DNA of 64,000 bases from contig CM062297.1 of NCBI GenBank assembly GCA_031216915.1, positions 834,039,337-834,103,336 on the forward strand, read 5' to 3'. Positions 23,252 through 35,867 of the stretch are shown one piece after another. Below the pieces are notes generated by a model that worked only from the letters and a program-made list of their open reading frames with translations, was not told the origin of the DNA and made no database searches. The position numbers and the translations under genes are program-made. Each line of letters starts with the position of its first letter. Position 1 is the stretch's first letter. The stretch comes from Pictodentalium vernedei (taxonomy: Eukaryota > Mollusca > Scaphopoda > Dentaliida > Dentaliidae).

Positions 23252-24108
23252 TGAGAATGAAATGATGATTATTCAGGCTAGAGTTTCAGACAGTCTTTAT
23301 TATCTGCATCCTTTGTGGTAATGTTGATTGAATGAGGCATACTGTTCAGGCTGATCATTCTCTTAGATGAGTACAGTACACTCGCCTTGGAGTAGTGGTA
23401 ATCCATGCTTGGGCAGTGATGTCCACGCAGGTGTTTGCTGGGTAATAAAAATCCTCATCACCAAAATTTTGATTAATTAAGCTCTGACTTGTACCTTGTG
23501 CTTCATTAATTAAATTTTTGATGATTATTCCTATAATTATCATTTGGAATCTAATATTATTCTGTCCGTGGAAATATTGCCTGCCCATGGTAAGTGACCA
23601 GTCGACCACAGCCTTACTATAATGAATTTCACCGTCCACGCAGGTTGATTTGGTATTTGGTCACCCAAATGCGTACACAGTTACCCAGTATACCAGTACT
23701 TTTTAGTCCAATAGGACACTGAAGTGCAACAGTGTTTGTTTACTGTGGTAGAAAAATTCCACTACCAGAATAATAGGCACCAATGTCGGGATCAAGCCTG
23801 AAAATAAGCAATCTGTCATATGCAGAATGAGGTCCCCAGAGGGAGAATTTGCTGATACTATCCCATACAGTGGGCCAATTTATCCTCTGGGTTCCTCTTT
23901 CTGTTTATGTTTAGACCTTAATTCAGATTGAGGTTCACAGGGGGTAAATTTAGTGATGCTACCCAGAGGGTGAATTTGGTGATGCTACTCTGCAGGGTAG
24001 CATCACCAAATTCACCCTCTGAGGACCTTAATTTGCAGATGACAGTCTGCTTATTTTCTGGCTTGGTCAGGATGAGAATTCCTTTCTTTTTGTTCATTGC
24101 ACACCAGT

Positions 24109-24131
24109 CCCCCCCCTCCCCCCCCCCCCCT

Positions 24132-24168
<37 letters not shown>
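24109..24168 (+). repeat. Poly(C)/(CA)n microsatellite
   Basis: C-rich run with one T interruption, then TCCT and about 17 CA repeats. Gives Pro-rich and His-Thr ORFs in other frames that are not genes. Confidence 0.9.
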
Positions 24169-26377
24169 AGAACAGATGCAAGCATTGGTTGCTCGGTGCT
24201 ATTCATGGCTTTTTTGGCGAAGCCACTCTGGGCAGAATTCAAACGCGACAAATCTAAATGTTATAACTCAGTTACTGGTATTAGATGGGCTTCGACATGG
24301 TATTTTAGACCTATGCAGTAACCAAATATCGGCGTTTTCTGCAAGCAGGTTCTGACATTTTTAAGCTGGTATAATTTGGAACATGCACAAATACAATTTA
24401 CTCAAGTATGAATATCACACTGCTAAATCGAAAACCGCATTCTCAAGAGTAAATATGGGATTCTCAAAGAATACTATGAGATTCTCAGAGAAACATTGTG
24501 AAAATTTGATAACTGAAAATCAAGATTTTTGACATTTTTATCGAAATATGGAAAGGTAGGTACCATTTACCGTTATCCAGTAATTTAACTATCCCCTTGA
24601 TGTCCTGTTTGCGAACATTATCTGTTGCTGTCCATTAAATGGGAAATATAGGCTGCACAAAATGGGAGAATCGGCTGGATTTTTGGCTTTGCTCCAATAT
24701 GAATGGCCTTTTATCAGTGCGCCGAGATTTGGTTATTGCAAAAGTCTAAAATGCCATGTGGATGCCCCTCTAATATTAGAAACTGAACTATAACATTTAG
24801 ATTTGTGGTATTGGGTGAAAAGGTTCGAATTCTGCCTCACCGTAGTGGCTTCATCCGACGAGAAACTTCCATTGTCGCCTCGAAACCCCATTGTCATTCT
24901 CTGAAATGCTGTGCTGTCATTCTTGTTTTACACCATCCCCAAGAAATTATAAAATTTTCAATATTTTGGAGCAATGAAGGGCATGTAACCTAAGCGTCTC
25001 AATTGGAAAGGTGTTCCGCCATGATTATAAGTAGATATGAAAACCCCCCAAATTTTGAGAGAAGTCCACTCGAACTGGGAAAAAGCCCCAAAATCGGCAG
25101 ACCCTCCCATTTTGTGCAGCCTATTTTTCTCATTTAATGGACAGTAACAGATATTATTCGCGGAGAGGGCTTCAAGGGGATAGTTAAACTACTGGATAAA
25201 GGTAAATGTATTGGTACTATCTTTCCATTTATCTTCTCTTTGATAGAAATGGTAAAATCTTGATTAGCGTTATCTTTTTTTTTCGATTTTTCTCTGAGAA
25301 TCTCATAGTATTCTCTAAGAATCGCATATTTACACTGAGAATCCAGTTTTTGATTGAGCAGTGTGATCTTGTTTAACAGAGCTCCATGAGCACTGTCAAA
25401 CAAGATATAAAGAATAAATGCTCAGTTTATCCCAAGTAACCACATTCCCGCTAATTGAATACACGTTTTATTTTTAAAACAATTCACTGGCAAAGTTATT
25501 CAATAAAACTCCATTGCAATTGAGAATGAAATGATGATTATCCAGGCTAGAGTTTCAGACAGTCTTTATTATCTGCATCCTTTGTGGTAATGTTGATTGA
25601 ATGAGGCATACTGTTCAGGCTGATCATTCTCTTAGATGAGTGCAGTACACTCGCCTTGGAGTAGTGGTAATCCATGCTTGGGCAGTGATGTCCACGCAGG
25701 TGTTTACCAGGTAATAAAAATCCTCAACACCAAAATTTTGATTAATGAAGCTCCGACTTGTACCTTGTGCTTCATTAATTAAATTTTTGATGATTATTCC
25801 TATAATTAGCATTTGGAATCTAATATTATTCTGACTGTGGAAATATTGCCTGCCCGTGCTAAGTGACCAGTCGACCACAGCTTACTATAATAAATTTCAC
25901 CATCCACGCAGGTTGATTTAGTATTTGGTCACCCAAAGAACGAACACAGTTACCCAGTATACCAATACTTGTTAGTCCAATAGGACACTGAAGTGCAACA
26001 GTGCTTGTTTACTGTGGTAGAAAAATTCCACTACCAGAATAATAGGCACCAATGTCGGGATCAAGCCTGAAAATAAGCAATCTGTCATATGCAGAATGAG
26101 GTCCCCAGAGGGAGAATTTGCTGATACTATCCCATACAGTGGGCCAATTTATCCTCTGGGTTCCTCTTTCTGTTTATGTTTAGACCTTAATTCAGATTGA
26201 GGTTCACAGGGGGTAAATTTAGTGATGCTACCCAGAGGGTGAATTTGGTGATGCTACTCTGCAGGGTAGCATCACCAAATTCACCCTCTGAGGACCTTAA
26301 TTTGCAGATGACAGTCTGCTTATTTTCTGGCTTGGTCAGGATGAGAATTCCTTTCTTTTTGTTCATTGCACACCAGT

Positions 26378-26406
26378 CCCCCCCCCCCCTCCCCCCCCCC
26401 CCCCCT

Positions 26407-26443
<37 letters not shown>
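26378..26443 (+). repeat. Poly(C)/(CA)n microsatellite
   Basis: As in the preceding long unit, but with a longer C run. The length difference is one of the few changes between the two adjacent long units. Confidence 0.9.
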
Positions 26444-27793
26444 AGAACAGATGCAAGCATTGGTTGCTCGGTGCTATTCATGGCTTTTTTGGCGAAGCCA
26501 CTCTGGGCAGAATTCAAACGCGACAAATCTAAATGTTATAACTCAGTTACTGGTATTAGATGGGCTTCGACATGGTATTTTAGACCTATGCAGTAACCAA
26601 ATATCGGCGTTTTCTGCAAGCAGGTTCTGACATTTTTAAGCTGGTATAATTTGGAACATGCACAAATACAATTTACTCAAGTATGAATATCACACTGCTA
26701 AATCGAAAACCGCATTCTCAAGAGTAAATATGGGATTCTCAAAGAATACTATGAGATTCTCAGAGAAACATTGTGAAAATTTGATAACTGAAAATCAAGA
26801 TTTTGACATTTTTATCGAAATATGGAAAGGTAGGTACCATTTACCGTTATCCAGTAATTTAACTATCCCCTTGATGTCCTGTTTGCGAACATTATCTGTT
26901 GCTGTCCATTAAATGGGAAATATAGGCTGCACAAAATGGGAGAATCGGCTGGATTTTTGGCTTTGCTCCAATATGAATGGCCTTTTATCAGTGCGCCGAG
27001 ATTTGGTTATTGCAAAAGTCTAAAATGCCATGTGGATGCCCCTCTAATATTAGAAACTGAACTATAACATTTAGATTTGTGGTATTGGGTGAAAAGGTTC
27101 GAATTCTGCCTCACCGTAGTGGCTTCATCCGACGAGAAACTTCCATTGTCGCCTCGAAACCCCATTGTCATTCTCTGAAATGCTGTGCTGTCATTCTTGT
27201 TTTACACCATCCCCAAGAAATTATAAAATTTTCAATATTTTGGAGCAATGAAGGGCATGTAACCTAAGCGTCTCAATTGGAAAGGTGTTCCGCCATGATT
27301 ATAAGTAGATATGAAAACCCCCCAAATTTTGAGAGAAGTCCACTCGAACTGGGAAAAAGCCCCAAAATCGGCAGACCCTCCCATTTTGTGCAGCCTATTT
27401 TTCTCATTTAATGGACAGTAACAGATATTATTCGCGGAGAGGGCTTCAAGGGGATAGTTAAACTACTGGATAAAGGTAAATGTATTGGTACTATCTTTCC
27501 ATTTATCTTCTCTTTGATAGAAATGGTAAAATCTTGATTAGCGTTATCTTTTTTTTCGATTTTTCTCTGAGAATCTCATAGTATTCTCTAAGAATCGCAT
27601 ATTTACACTGAGAATCCAGTTTTTGATTGAGCAGTGTGATCTTGTTTAACAGAGCTCCATGAGCACTGTCAAACAAGATATAAAGAATAAATGCTCAGTT
27701 TATCCCAAGTAACCACATTCCCGCTAATTGAATACACGTTTTATTTTTAAAACAATTCACTGGCAAAGTTATTCAATAAAACTCCATTGCAAT

Positions 27794-30367
27794 TGAGAAT
27801 GAAATGATGATTATCCAGGCTAGAGTTTCAGACAGTCTTTATTATCTGCATCCTTTGTGGTAATGTTGATTGAATGAGGCATACTGTTCAGGCTGATCAT
27901 TCTCTTAGATGAGTGCAGTACACTCGCCTTGGAGTAGTGGTAATCCATGCTTGGGCAGTGATGTCCACGCAGGTGTTTACCAGGTAATAAAAATCCTCAA
28001 CACCAAAATTTTGATTAATGAAGCTCCGACTTGTACCTTGTGCTTCATTAATTAAATTTTTGATGATTATTCCTATAATTAGCATTTGGAATCTAATATT
28101 ATTCTGACTGTGGAAATATTGCCTGCCCGTGCTAAGTGACCAGTCGACCACAGCTTACTATAATAAATTTCACCATCCACGCAGGTTGATTTAGTATTTG
28201 GTCACCCAAAGAACGAACACAGTTACCCAGTATACCAATACTTGTTAGTCCAATAGGACACTGAAGTGCAACAGTGCTTGTTTACTGGGGTAGAAAAATT
28301 CCACTACCAGAATAATAGACACCAATGTCGGGATCAAGCCTGAAAATAAGCAATCTGTCATTTGCAGAATGAGGTGCCCAGAGGGAGAATTTGCTGATAC
28401 TATCCCATACAGTGGACCAATTTATCCTCTGGGTACCTCTTTCTGTTTAGTTTTGAGACCCTGATTCAGATTGAGGTTCACAGAGGTTAAACTTAGTGAT
28501 GCTACCCCACTATGCATGGTAGCATCACTAAATTCACTGTTTGGGGACCTCATTTTGCAGATGACAGACTGCTTATTTTCTGACTTGGCCATTATGCAAA
28601 AATATTTGACCTCAAACACAAATCAATAAAAAATAAATAAATTGAGAATGAAATGATGATTATTCAGGCTAGAGTTTCAGACAGTCTTTATTATCTGCAT
28701 CCTTTGTGGTAATGTTGATTGAATGAGGCATACTGTTCAGGCTGATCATTCTCTTAGATTAGTGCAGTACACTCGCCTTGGAGTAGTGGTAATCCATGCT
28801 TGGGCAGTGATGTCCACGCAGGTGTTTACCAGGTAATGAAAATCACCAAAATTTTGATTAATGAAGGTCCGACTTGTACCTAGTGCTTCATTAATTAAAT
28901 TTTTGATGATTATTCCTATAATTAGCATTTGGAATCTAATATTATTCTGTCCGTGGAAATATTGCCTGCCTGTGGTAAGTGACCAGTTGACCGTGGCCGT
29001 ACTATAATAATAAATTTCACCATCCACTCAGGTTGATTTAGTTTTTGGTCACCCAAATGCATACACAGTTACCCAGTATACCAGTACTTTTTAGTCCAAT
29101 AGGACACTGAAGTGCAACAGTGCTTGTTTACTGTGGTAGAAAAATTCCACTACCAGAATAATAGGCACCAATGTCTGGATCAAGCCTGAAAATAAGCAAT
29201 CCGTCATTTGCAGAATGATGTCCCCAGAGGGAGAATTTGCTGATACTATCCCATACAGTGGACCAATTTATCCTCTGGGTACCTCTTTCTGTTTAGTTTT
29301 GAGACCCTGATTCAGATTGAGGTTCACAGCGGGTAAATTTAGTGATGCTACCCCACTGTGCATGGTAGCATCACTAAATTCAATGTTTGGGACCTCATTT
29401 TGCAGATGACAGACTGCTTATTTTCTGGCTTGGCCATTCTGCAAAAATATTTGACTTCAAACACCAATAAATAAAAAATAAATAAATTGAGAATGAAATG
29501 ATGATTATTCAGGCTAGAGTTTCAGACAGTCTTTATTATCTGCATCCTTTGTGGTAATGTTGATTGAATGAGGCATACTGTTCAGGCTGATCATTCTCTT
29601 AGATGAGTACAGTACACTCGCCTTGGAGTAGTGGTAATCCATGCTTGGGCAGTGATGTCCACGCAGGTGTTTGCTGGGTAATAAAAATCCTCATCACCAA
29701 AATTTTGATTAATTAAGCTCTGACTTGTACCTTGTGCTTCATTAATTAAATTTTTGATGATTATTCCTATAATTATCATTTGGAATCTAATATTATTCTG
29801 TCCGTGGAAATATTGCCTGCCCATGGTAAGTGACCAGTCGACCACAGCCTTACTATAATGAATTTCACCGTCCACGCAGGTTGATTTGGTATTTGGTCAC
29901 CCAAATGCGTACACAGTTACCCAGTATACCAGTACTTTTTAGTCCAATAGGACACTGAAGTGCAACAGTGTTTGTTTACTGTGGTAGAAAAATTCCACTA
30001 CCAGAATAATAGGCACCAATGTCGGGATCAAGCCTGAAAATAAGCAATCTGTCATATGCAGAATGAGGTCCCCAGAGGGAGAATTTGCTGATACTATCCC
30101 ATACAGTGGGCCAATTTATCCTCTGGGTTCCTCTTTCTGTTTATGTTTAGACCTTAATTCAGATTGAGGTTCACAGGGGGTAAATTTAGTGATGCTACCC
30201 AGAGGGTGAATTTGGTGATGCTACTCTGCAGGGTAGCATCACCAAATTCACCCTCTGAGGACCTTAATTTGCAGATGACAGTCTGCTTATTTTCTGGCTT
30301 GGTCAGGATGAGAATTCCTTTCTTTTTGTTCATTGCACACCAGTCCCCCCCCTCCCCCCCCCCCCCT

Positions 30368-30404
<37 letters not shown>

Positions 30405-31754
30405 AGAACAGATGCAAGCATTGGTTGCTCGGTGCTATTCATGGCTTTTTTGGCGAAGCCACTCTGGGCAGAATTCAAACGCGACAAATCTAAATGTTAT
30501 AACTCAGTTACTGGTATTAGATGGGCTTCGACATGGTATTTTAGACCTATGCAGTAACCAAATATCGGCGTTTTCTGCAAGCAGGTTCTGACATTTTTAA
30601 GCTGGTATAATTTGGAACATGCACAAATACAATTTACTCAAGTATGAATATCACACTGCTAAATCGAAAACCGCATTCTCAAGAGTAAATATGGGATTCT
30701 CAAAGAATACTATGAGATTCTCAGAGAAACATTGTGAAAATTTGATAACTGAAAATCAAGATTTTGACATTTTTATCGAAATATGGAAAGGTAGGTACCA
30801 TTTACCGTTATCCAGTAATTTAACTATCCCCTTGATGTCCTGTTTGCGAACATTATCTGTTGCTGTCCATTAAATGGGAAATATAGGCTGCACAAAATGG
30901 GAGAATCGGCTGGATTTTTGGCTTTGCTCCAATATGAATGGCCTTTTATCAGTGCGCCGAGATTTGGTTATTGCAAAAGTCTAAAATGCCATGTGGATGC
31001 CCCTCTAATATTAGAAACTGAACTATAACATTTAGATTTGTGGTATTGGGTGAAAAGGTTCGAATTCTGCCTCACCGTAGTGGCTTCATCCGACGAGAAA
31101 CTTCCATTGTCGCCTCGAAACCCCGTTGTCATTCTCTGAAATGCTGTGCTGTCATTCTTGTTTTACACCATCCCCAAGAAATTATAAAATTTTCAATATT
31201 TTGGAGCAATGAAGGGCATGTAACCTAAGCGTCTCAATTGGAAAGGTGTTCCGCCATGATTATAAGTAGATATGAAAACCCCCCAAATTTTGAGAGAAGT
31301 CCACTCGAACTGGGAAAAAGCCCCAAAATCGGCAGACCCTCCCATTTTGTGCAGCCTATTTTTCTCATTTAATGGACAGTAACAGATATTATTCGCGGAG
31401 AGGGCTTCAAGGGGATAGTTAAACTACTGGATAAAGGTAAATGTATTGGTACTATCTTTCCATTTATCTTCTCTTTGATAGAAATGGTAAAATCTTGATT
31501 AGCGTTATCTTTTTTTTCGATTTTTCTCTGAGAATCTCATAGTATTCTCTAAGAATCGCATATTTACACTGAGAATCCAGTTTTTGATTGAGCAGTGTGA
31601 TCTTGTTTAACAGAGCTCCATGAGCACTGTCAAACAAGATATAAAGAATAAATGCTCAGTTTATCCCAAGTAACCACATTCCCGCTAATTGAATACACGT
31701 TTTATTTTTAAAACAATTCACTGGCAAAGTTATTCAATAAAACTCCATTGCAAT
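27794..31754 (+). repeat. Second higher-order block: short, short, long
   Basis: Units 27,794-28,642, 28,643-29,488 and 29,489-31,754 repeat 21,559-25,520 almost exactly at an offset of about 6235 bp. Peptides read from matching positions of the two blocks are the same. A C/CA tract is at 30,345-30,404. Confidence 0.85.
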
Positions 31755-32240
31755 TGAGAATGAAATGATGATTATCCAGGCTAGAGTTTCAGACAGTCTT
31801 TATTATCTGCATCCTTTGTGGTAATGTTGATTGAATGAGGCATACTGTTCAGGCTGATCATTCTCTTAGATGAGTGCAGTACACTCGCCTTGGAGTAGTG
31901 GTAATCCATGCTTGGGCAGAATGAGGTGCCCAGAGGGAGAATTTGCTGATACTATCCCATACAGTGGACCAATTTATCCTCTGCGTACCTCTTTCTGTTT
32001 AGTTTTGAGACCCTGGTTCAGCTTGAGGTTCACAGAGGGTAAATTTAGTTTTGAGACCCTGATTCAGATTGAGGTTCACAGAGGGTAAATTTAGTGATGC
32101 TACCACACTATGCATGGTAGCATCACTAAATTCACTGTTTGGGGACCTCATTTTGCAGACGACAGACTGCTTATTTTCTGGCTTGGCCATTATGCAAAAA
32201 TATTTGACTTCAAACACCAATAAATAAAAAATAAATAAAT
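31755..32240 (+). repeat. Deleted short array unit
   Basis: At 486 bp it lacks the middle of a short unit: after CCATGCTTGGGCAG (31,918) it jumps to AATGAGGTGCCCAGAG in the MITE. GGGCAG versus TTTGCAG at the join hints at a short-homology deletion. It then has a doubled TTTTGAGACCCTG segment like 18,903-18,990. Confidence 0.75.
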
Positions 32241-33358
32241 TGAGAATGAAATGATGATTATTCAGGCTAGAGTTTCAGACAGTCTTTATTATCTGCATCC
32301 TTTGTGGTAATGTTGATTGAATGAGACATACTGTTCAGGCTGATCATTCTCTTAGATGAGTACAGTACACTCGCCTTGGAGTAGTGGTAATCCATGCTTG
32401 GGCAGTGATGTCCACGCAGGTGTTTACCAGGTAATAAAAATCCTCTTCACCAAAATTTTGATTAATGAAGCTCCGGCTTGTACCTTGTGCTTCATTAACT
32501 GATAGAGTGCTAAGTTATTTTTGGTCATCAAAATTTGTTCATGTGTCTTTGCCTTGTTACAATTTATGGGAGAGTGCCCAGAGGCACTCTCCCATAAATT
32601 GAAACAAGGCAAACCCATATAGACTAAGTAATTTCATTGCTAAGATAATATGAAGCACACCCACAGAATATGACACATTTAGGCTGGGGTACCTGCTCTA
32701 CATATTGAAGCCCTGATAGTGGCTTCTAGCACTCTACCAGTTAATTAAATTTTTGATGATTATTTGATGATTATTCCTATAATTAGCATTTGGAATCTAA
32801 TATTATTCTGTCCGTGGAAATATTGCCTGCCCATGGTAAGTGACCAGTCGACCACAGCCTTACTATAATAAATTTCACGATCCATGCAGGTTGATTTAGT
32901 ATTTGGTCACCCAAAGGGCGTACACAGTTACCCAGTATACCAGTACTTGTTAGTCCAATAGGACACTGAAGTGCAACAGTGCTTGTTTACTGTGGTAGAA
33001 AAATTCCACTACCAGAATAATAGGCACCAATGTCGGGATCAAGCCTGAAAACAAGCAATCTGTCATTTGCAGAATGAGGTCCCCAGAGGGAGAATTTGCT
33101 GATACTATCCCATACAGTGGGCCAATTTATCCTCTGGGTTCCTCTTTCTGTTTATGTTTAGACCTTAATTCAGATTGAGGTTCACAGGGGGTAAATTTAG
33201 TGATGCAACCCAGAGGGTGAATTTGGTGATGCTACTCTGCAGGGTAGCATCACCAAATTCACCCTCTGGGGACCTTATTTTGCAGATGAGTCTGCTTATT
33301 TTCTGGCTTGGTCAGGATGAGAATTCCTTTCTTTTTGTTCATTGCACACCAGTCCACC

Positions 33359-33389
<31 letters not shown>

Positions 33390-35130
33390 ACACACACACA
33401 CATCAGAACAGATGCAAAGCATTGGTTGCTCGGTGCTGCCCATGGCTTTTCAGTGCCGCCACTGACTCACAAGCCATAATCATGGCAACAAAATCTTACC
33501 TTTTTCAATTTTGCAATTTAAAGCCATAGAGCATCATGTGTGAATTTCTGGCTATAAAATTGTTATTCATTACTAATTTCAGTATGTAGGTATTTTTTGC
33601 CTCATTAATGGAATACATTATTAATTTCAATATATCGGCATTGTTTTTGCCTCGGTAATTGAATACACATCTTCACACTGCCCAATCAAAAAACAGATTC
33701 TCAGTGTAAATATGGCATTCTCATAGAAAACTATGAGCTTGTCAAAGAAAAATGTTGGGGATGTTGTAAAACAAGATTGACAACGCTGCATTTCAGAGAG
33801 AGATAACAAGGTTTCAGGGCGACAAGGGAAGTTTCACGCCAGCAAAGCCACTCTGGGCAGAATTCAAACGCGACAAACCTAAATGTTATAATTCAGTTAC
33901 TGGTATTAGATGGGCATCAACATGGTATTTTAAACCTATGCAGTAACCAAATATCGGTGTTTTCTACAAGCAGGTTCTGACATTTTTAAGCTGGTATAAT
34001 TTGGAACATGCACAAATACAATTTACTCAAGTATGAATATCACACTGCTAAATCAAAAACCGTATTCTCAAGAGTAAATATGGGATTCTCAGAGAAACAT
34101 TGTGAAAAAATTGATAACCGAAAAGATTTTGACATTTTTATCGAAATATGGAAAGGTAGGTACCATTTACCGTTATCCAGTAATTTAACTATCCCCTTGA
34201 TGTCCTGTTTGCGAACATTATCTGTTGCTGTCCATTAAATGGGAAAAATAGGCTGCACAAAATGGGAGAGTCTGCTGGATTTTTGGCTTTGCTCCAATAC
34301 GAAGGGCCTTTTATCAGTGTGCCGAGATTTGGTTATTGTAAAAGTCTAAAATGCCATGTGGATGCCCCTCTTATATTAGAAACTGAACTATAACATTTAG
34401 ATTTGTGGTATTGGGTGAAAAGGTTCGAATTCTGCCTCACCGTAGTGGCTTCATCCGACGTGAAACTTCCCTTGTCGCCTCGAAACCCCATTGTCATTCT
34501 CTGAAATGCTGTGCTGTCCTTCTTGTTTTACACCATCCCCGAGAAATTGTAAAATTTTCAATATTTTGGAGTAATGAAGGGCATGTAACCTAAGCGTCTC
34601 AATTGAAAAGATGTTCCGCCGTGATTATAAGTAAATATGAAACCCCCCAAATTTGGAAAAAAGGCCACTCGTACTGGAAAAAAGTCCAAAAATCGGCAGA
34701 CCCTCCCATTTTGTGCAGCCTATTTTTCTCATTTAATGGACAGTAACAGATATTGTTCACGGAGAGGGCTTCAAGGAGATATTTAAACTACTGGATAAAG
34801 GTGAATGTATTGGCACCATCTTTCCATTTATCTTCTCTTTGATAGAAATGTCAAAATATTGATTAGCGGTTATCATTTTTTTTCGATTTTTCTCGGAGAA
34901 TCACATAGTATTCTCTAAGAATCCCATATTTACACTGAGAATCCAGTTTTCGATTGAGCAGTGTGATCTTGTTTCAAGTTGTTTGACAGAGCTCCATGAG
35001 CACGGTCAAACAAGATATAAAGAATAAATGCTCAGTTCATCCCAAGTAACCACATTCCCGCTATTTGAATACACGTTTTATTTTTTTTAAAATTCACTGG
35101 CAAAGTTATTCAATAAAGTTCCATTGCAAT
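32241..35130 (+). repeat. Last long array unit, with insertion
   Basis: It resembles long unit 1 more than the middle ones (segment 33,440-33,830 shared with 19,900-20,270). It contains the 242-bp TTAA MITE, a C/CA tract at 33,357-33,403 and the interleaved inverted repeats at about 33,650-35,000. The final anchor at 35,131 leads into a variant end that also opens blocks 2 and 3 further right. Confidence 0.8.
32499..32740. mobile_element. TTAA-flanked (piggyBac-type) MITE with central hairpin
   Basis: The termini CTGATAGAGTGCTA and, inverted, CTGGTAGAGTGCTA are flanked by TTAA at 32,495-32,498 and 32,741-32,744. The other array units show the empty site CTTCATTAATTAAA. The middle holds a hairpin with 31-bp arms (32,548-32,578 and 32,583-32,613), one mismatch and a 4-base loop. 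Length 242 bp, no ORF. Confidence 0.9.
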
Positions 35131-35663
35131 TGAGAATGAAATGATGATTATCCAGGCTAGAGTTTCAGACAGTCTTTATTATCTGCATCCTTTGTGGTAA
35201 TATTGATTGAATGAGGTATTTATAAATGTTCAGACTGATCATTCTCTTAGACAAGTAAAATTTCACTGTCCTGGCCGGCTATTTGGTCACCCGAAGGGTG
35301 TACACAATATAAACTACAGTACTGCCTCCATGGCCTCTTTCTCGAGTTCACATTTAAAGAACACCTCCTGCATGCCTAGAAAAAATTGAGGAAGGCAGTT
35401 TTTTGCAGCCCTTGATTTTCTGGAATGCCAGACCATTTGAGACTGCCTTTAAAATCTACTATCATTTTGTTGCAGCCCTAGTGCCTTTGAACACATTTTA
35501 TCTCACAATCGGGTCGTTTTTGCACTGTTAGGCAACTAAAGTGTAATGTATCTAGGCCCTTGTTCCGAATCCATATCAAGGGCTCCTGATACAAGCGCGT
35601 GATTCTGCTGTTGCCAAAACAACGGCATTAATATCATTTTTCGATCGCTTCGCGTTTTTCCCT

Positions 35664-35718
35664 TCAGAGAAAACAATATTAGGTGAGGTGGAGCCGAACC
35701 TAATATTGTTTTCTCTGA
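35664..35718. repeat. 21-bp perfect hairpin
   Basis: Arms TCAGAGAAAACAATATTAGG(T) at 35,664-35,684 and its inverse at 35,698-35,718, with a 13-base spacer. Probably the centre of a MITE whose ends I cannot define. Confidence 0.85.
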
Positions 35719-35867
35719 GCCGTATATGACACTGTATCTGCCATCTAAATGCCCTGTAACATATTTATTATGCACGGCATGCAAAAATGTCACTGGGGAA
35801 GTAAACTCAACGAATAGTTAAATTTTGCGCACTTTTCGGCATCTTGGGCTGGTTTGTAGCCTATTAT

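Larger units (their letters stand above)
23252..27793 (+). repeat. Two consecutive long array units
   Basis: Units 23,252-25,520 and 25,521-27,793 are nearly identical from about 23,860/26,130 on. C/CA tracts are at 24,109-24,168 and 26,378-26,443 and differ in length. Each carries the interleaved inverted repeats and ends with a GATCTTGTTTAACAGAGCTC foldback before the next anchor. Confidence 0.8.
19141..35480 (+). repeat. Higher-order tandem array of long and short units
   Basis: The anchor TTGAGAATGAAATGATGATT recurs at about 19,141; 21,559; 22,407; 23,252; 25,521; 27,794; 28,643; 29,489; 31,755; 32,241 and 35,131. Spacings are about 2418, 848, 845, 2269, 2273, 849, 846, 2266, 486 and 2890, giving L s s L L s s L s' L. 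Blocks 6235 bp apart (21,559 onward versus 27,794 onward) are closer to each other than neighbouring units are, which is higher-order structure. All unit types share about 460 bases after the anchor and a hAT-like MITE; long units add a microsatellite and inverted repeats. Confidence 0.85.

Noticed and set aside
24097-24321. Proline- and histidine/threonine-rich small proteins
   Set aside because: Translations of poly(C) and (CA)n, repeated in every long unit.
19141-35480. Retrovirus, LTR element or Polinton as the source of the array unit
   Set aside because: No gag, pol, integrase, capsid or long terminal direct repeat pattern was seen; the units are nests of small non-autonomous elements.
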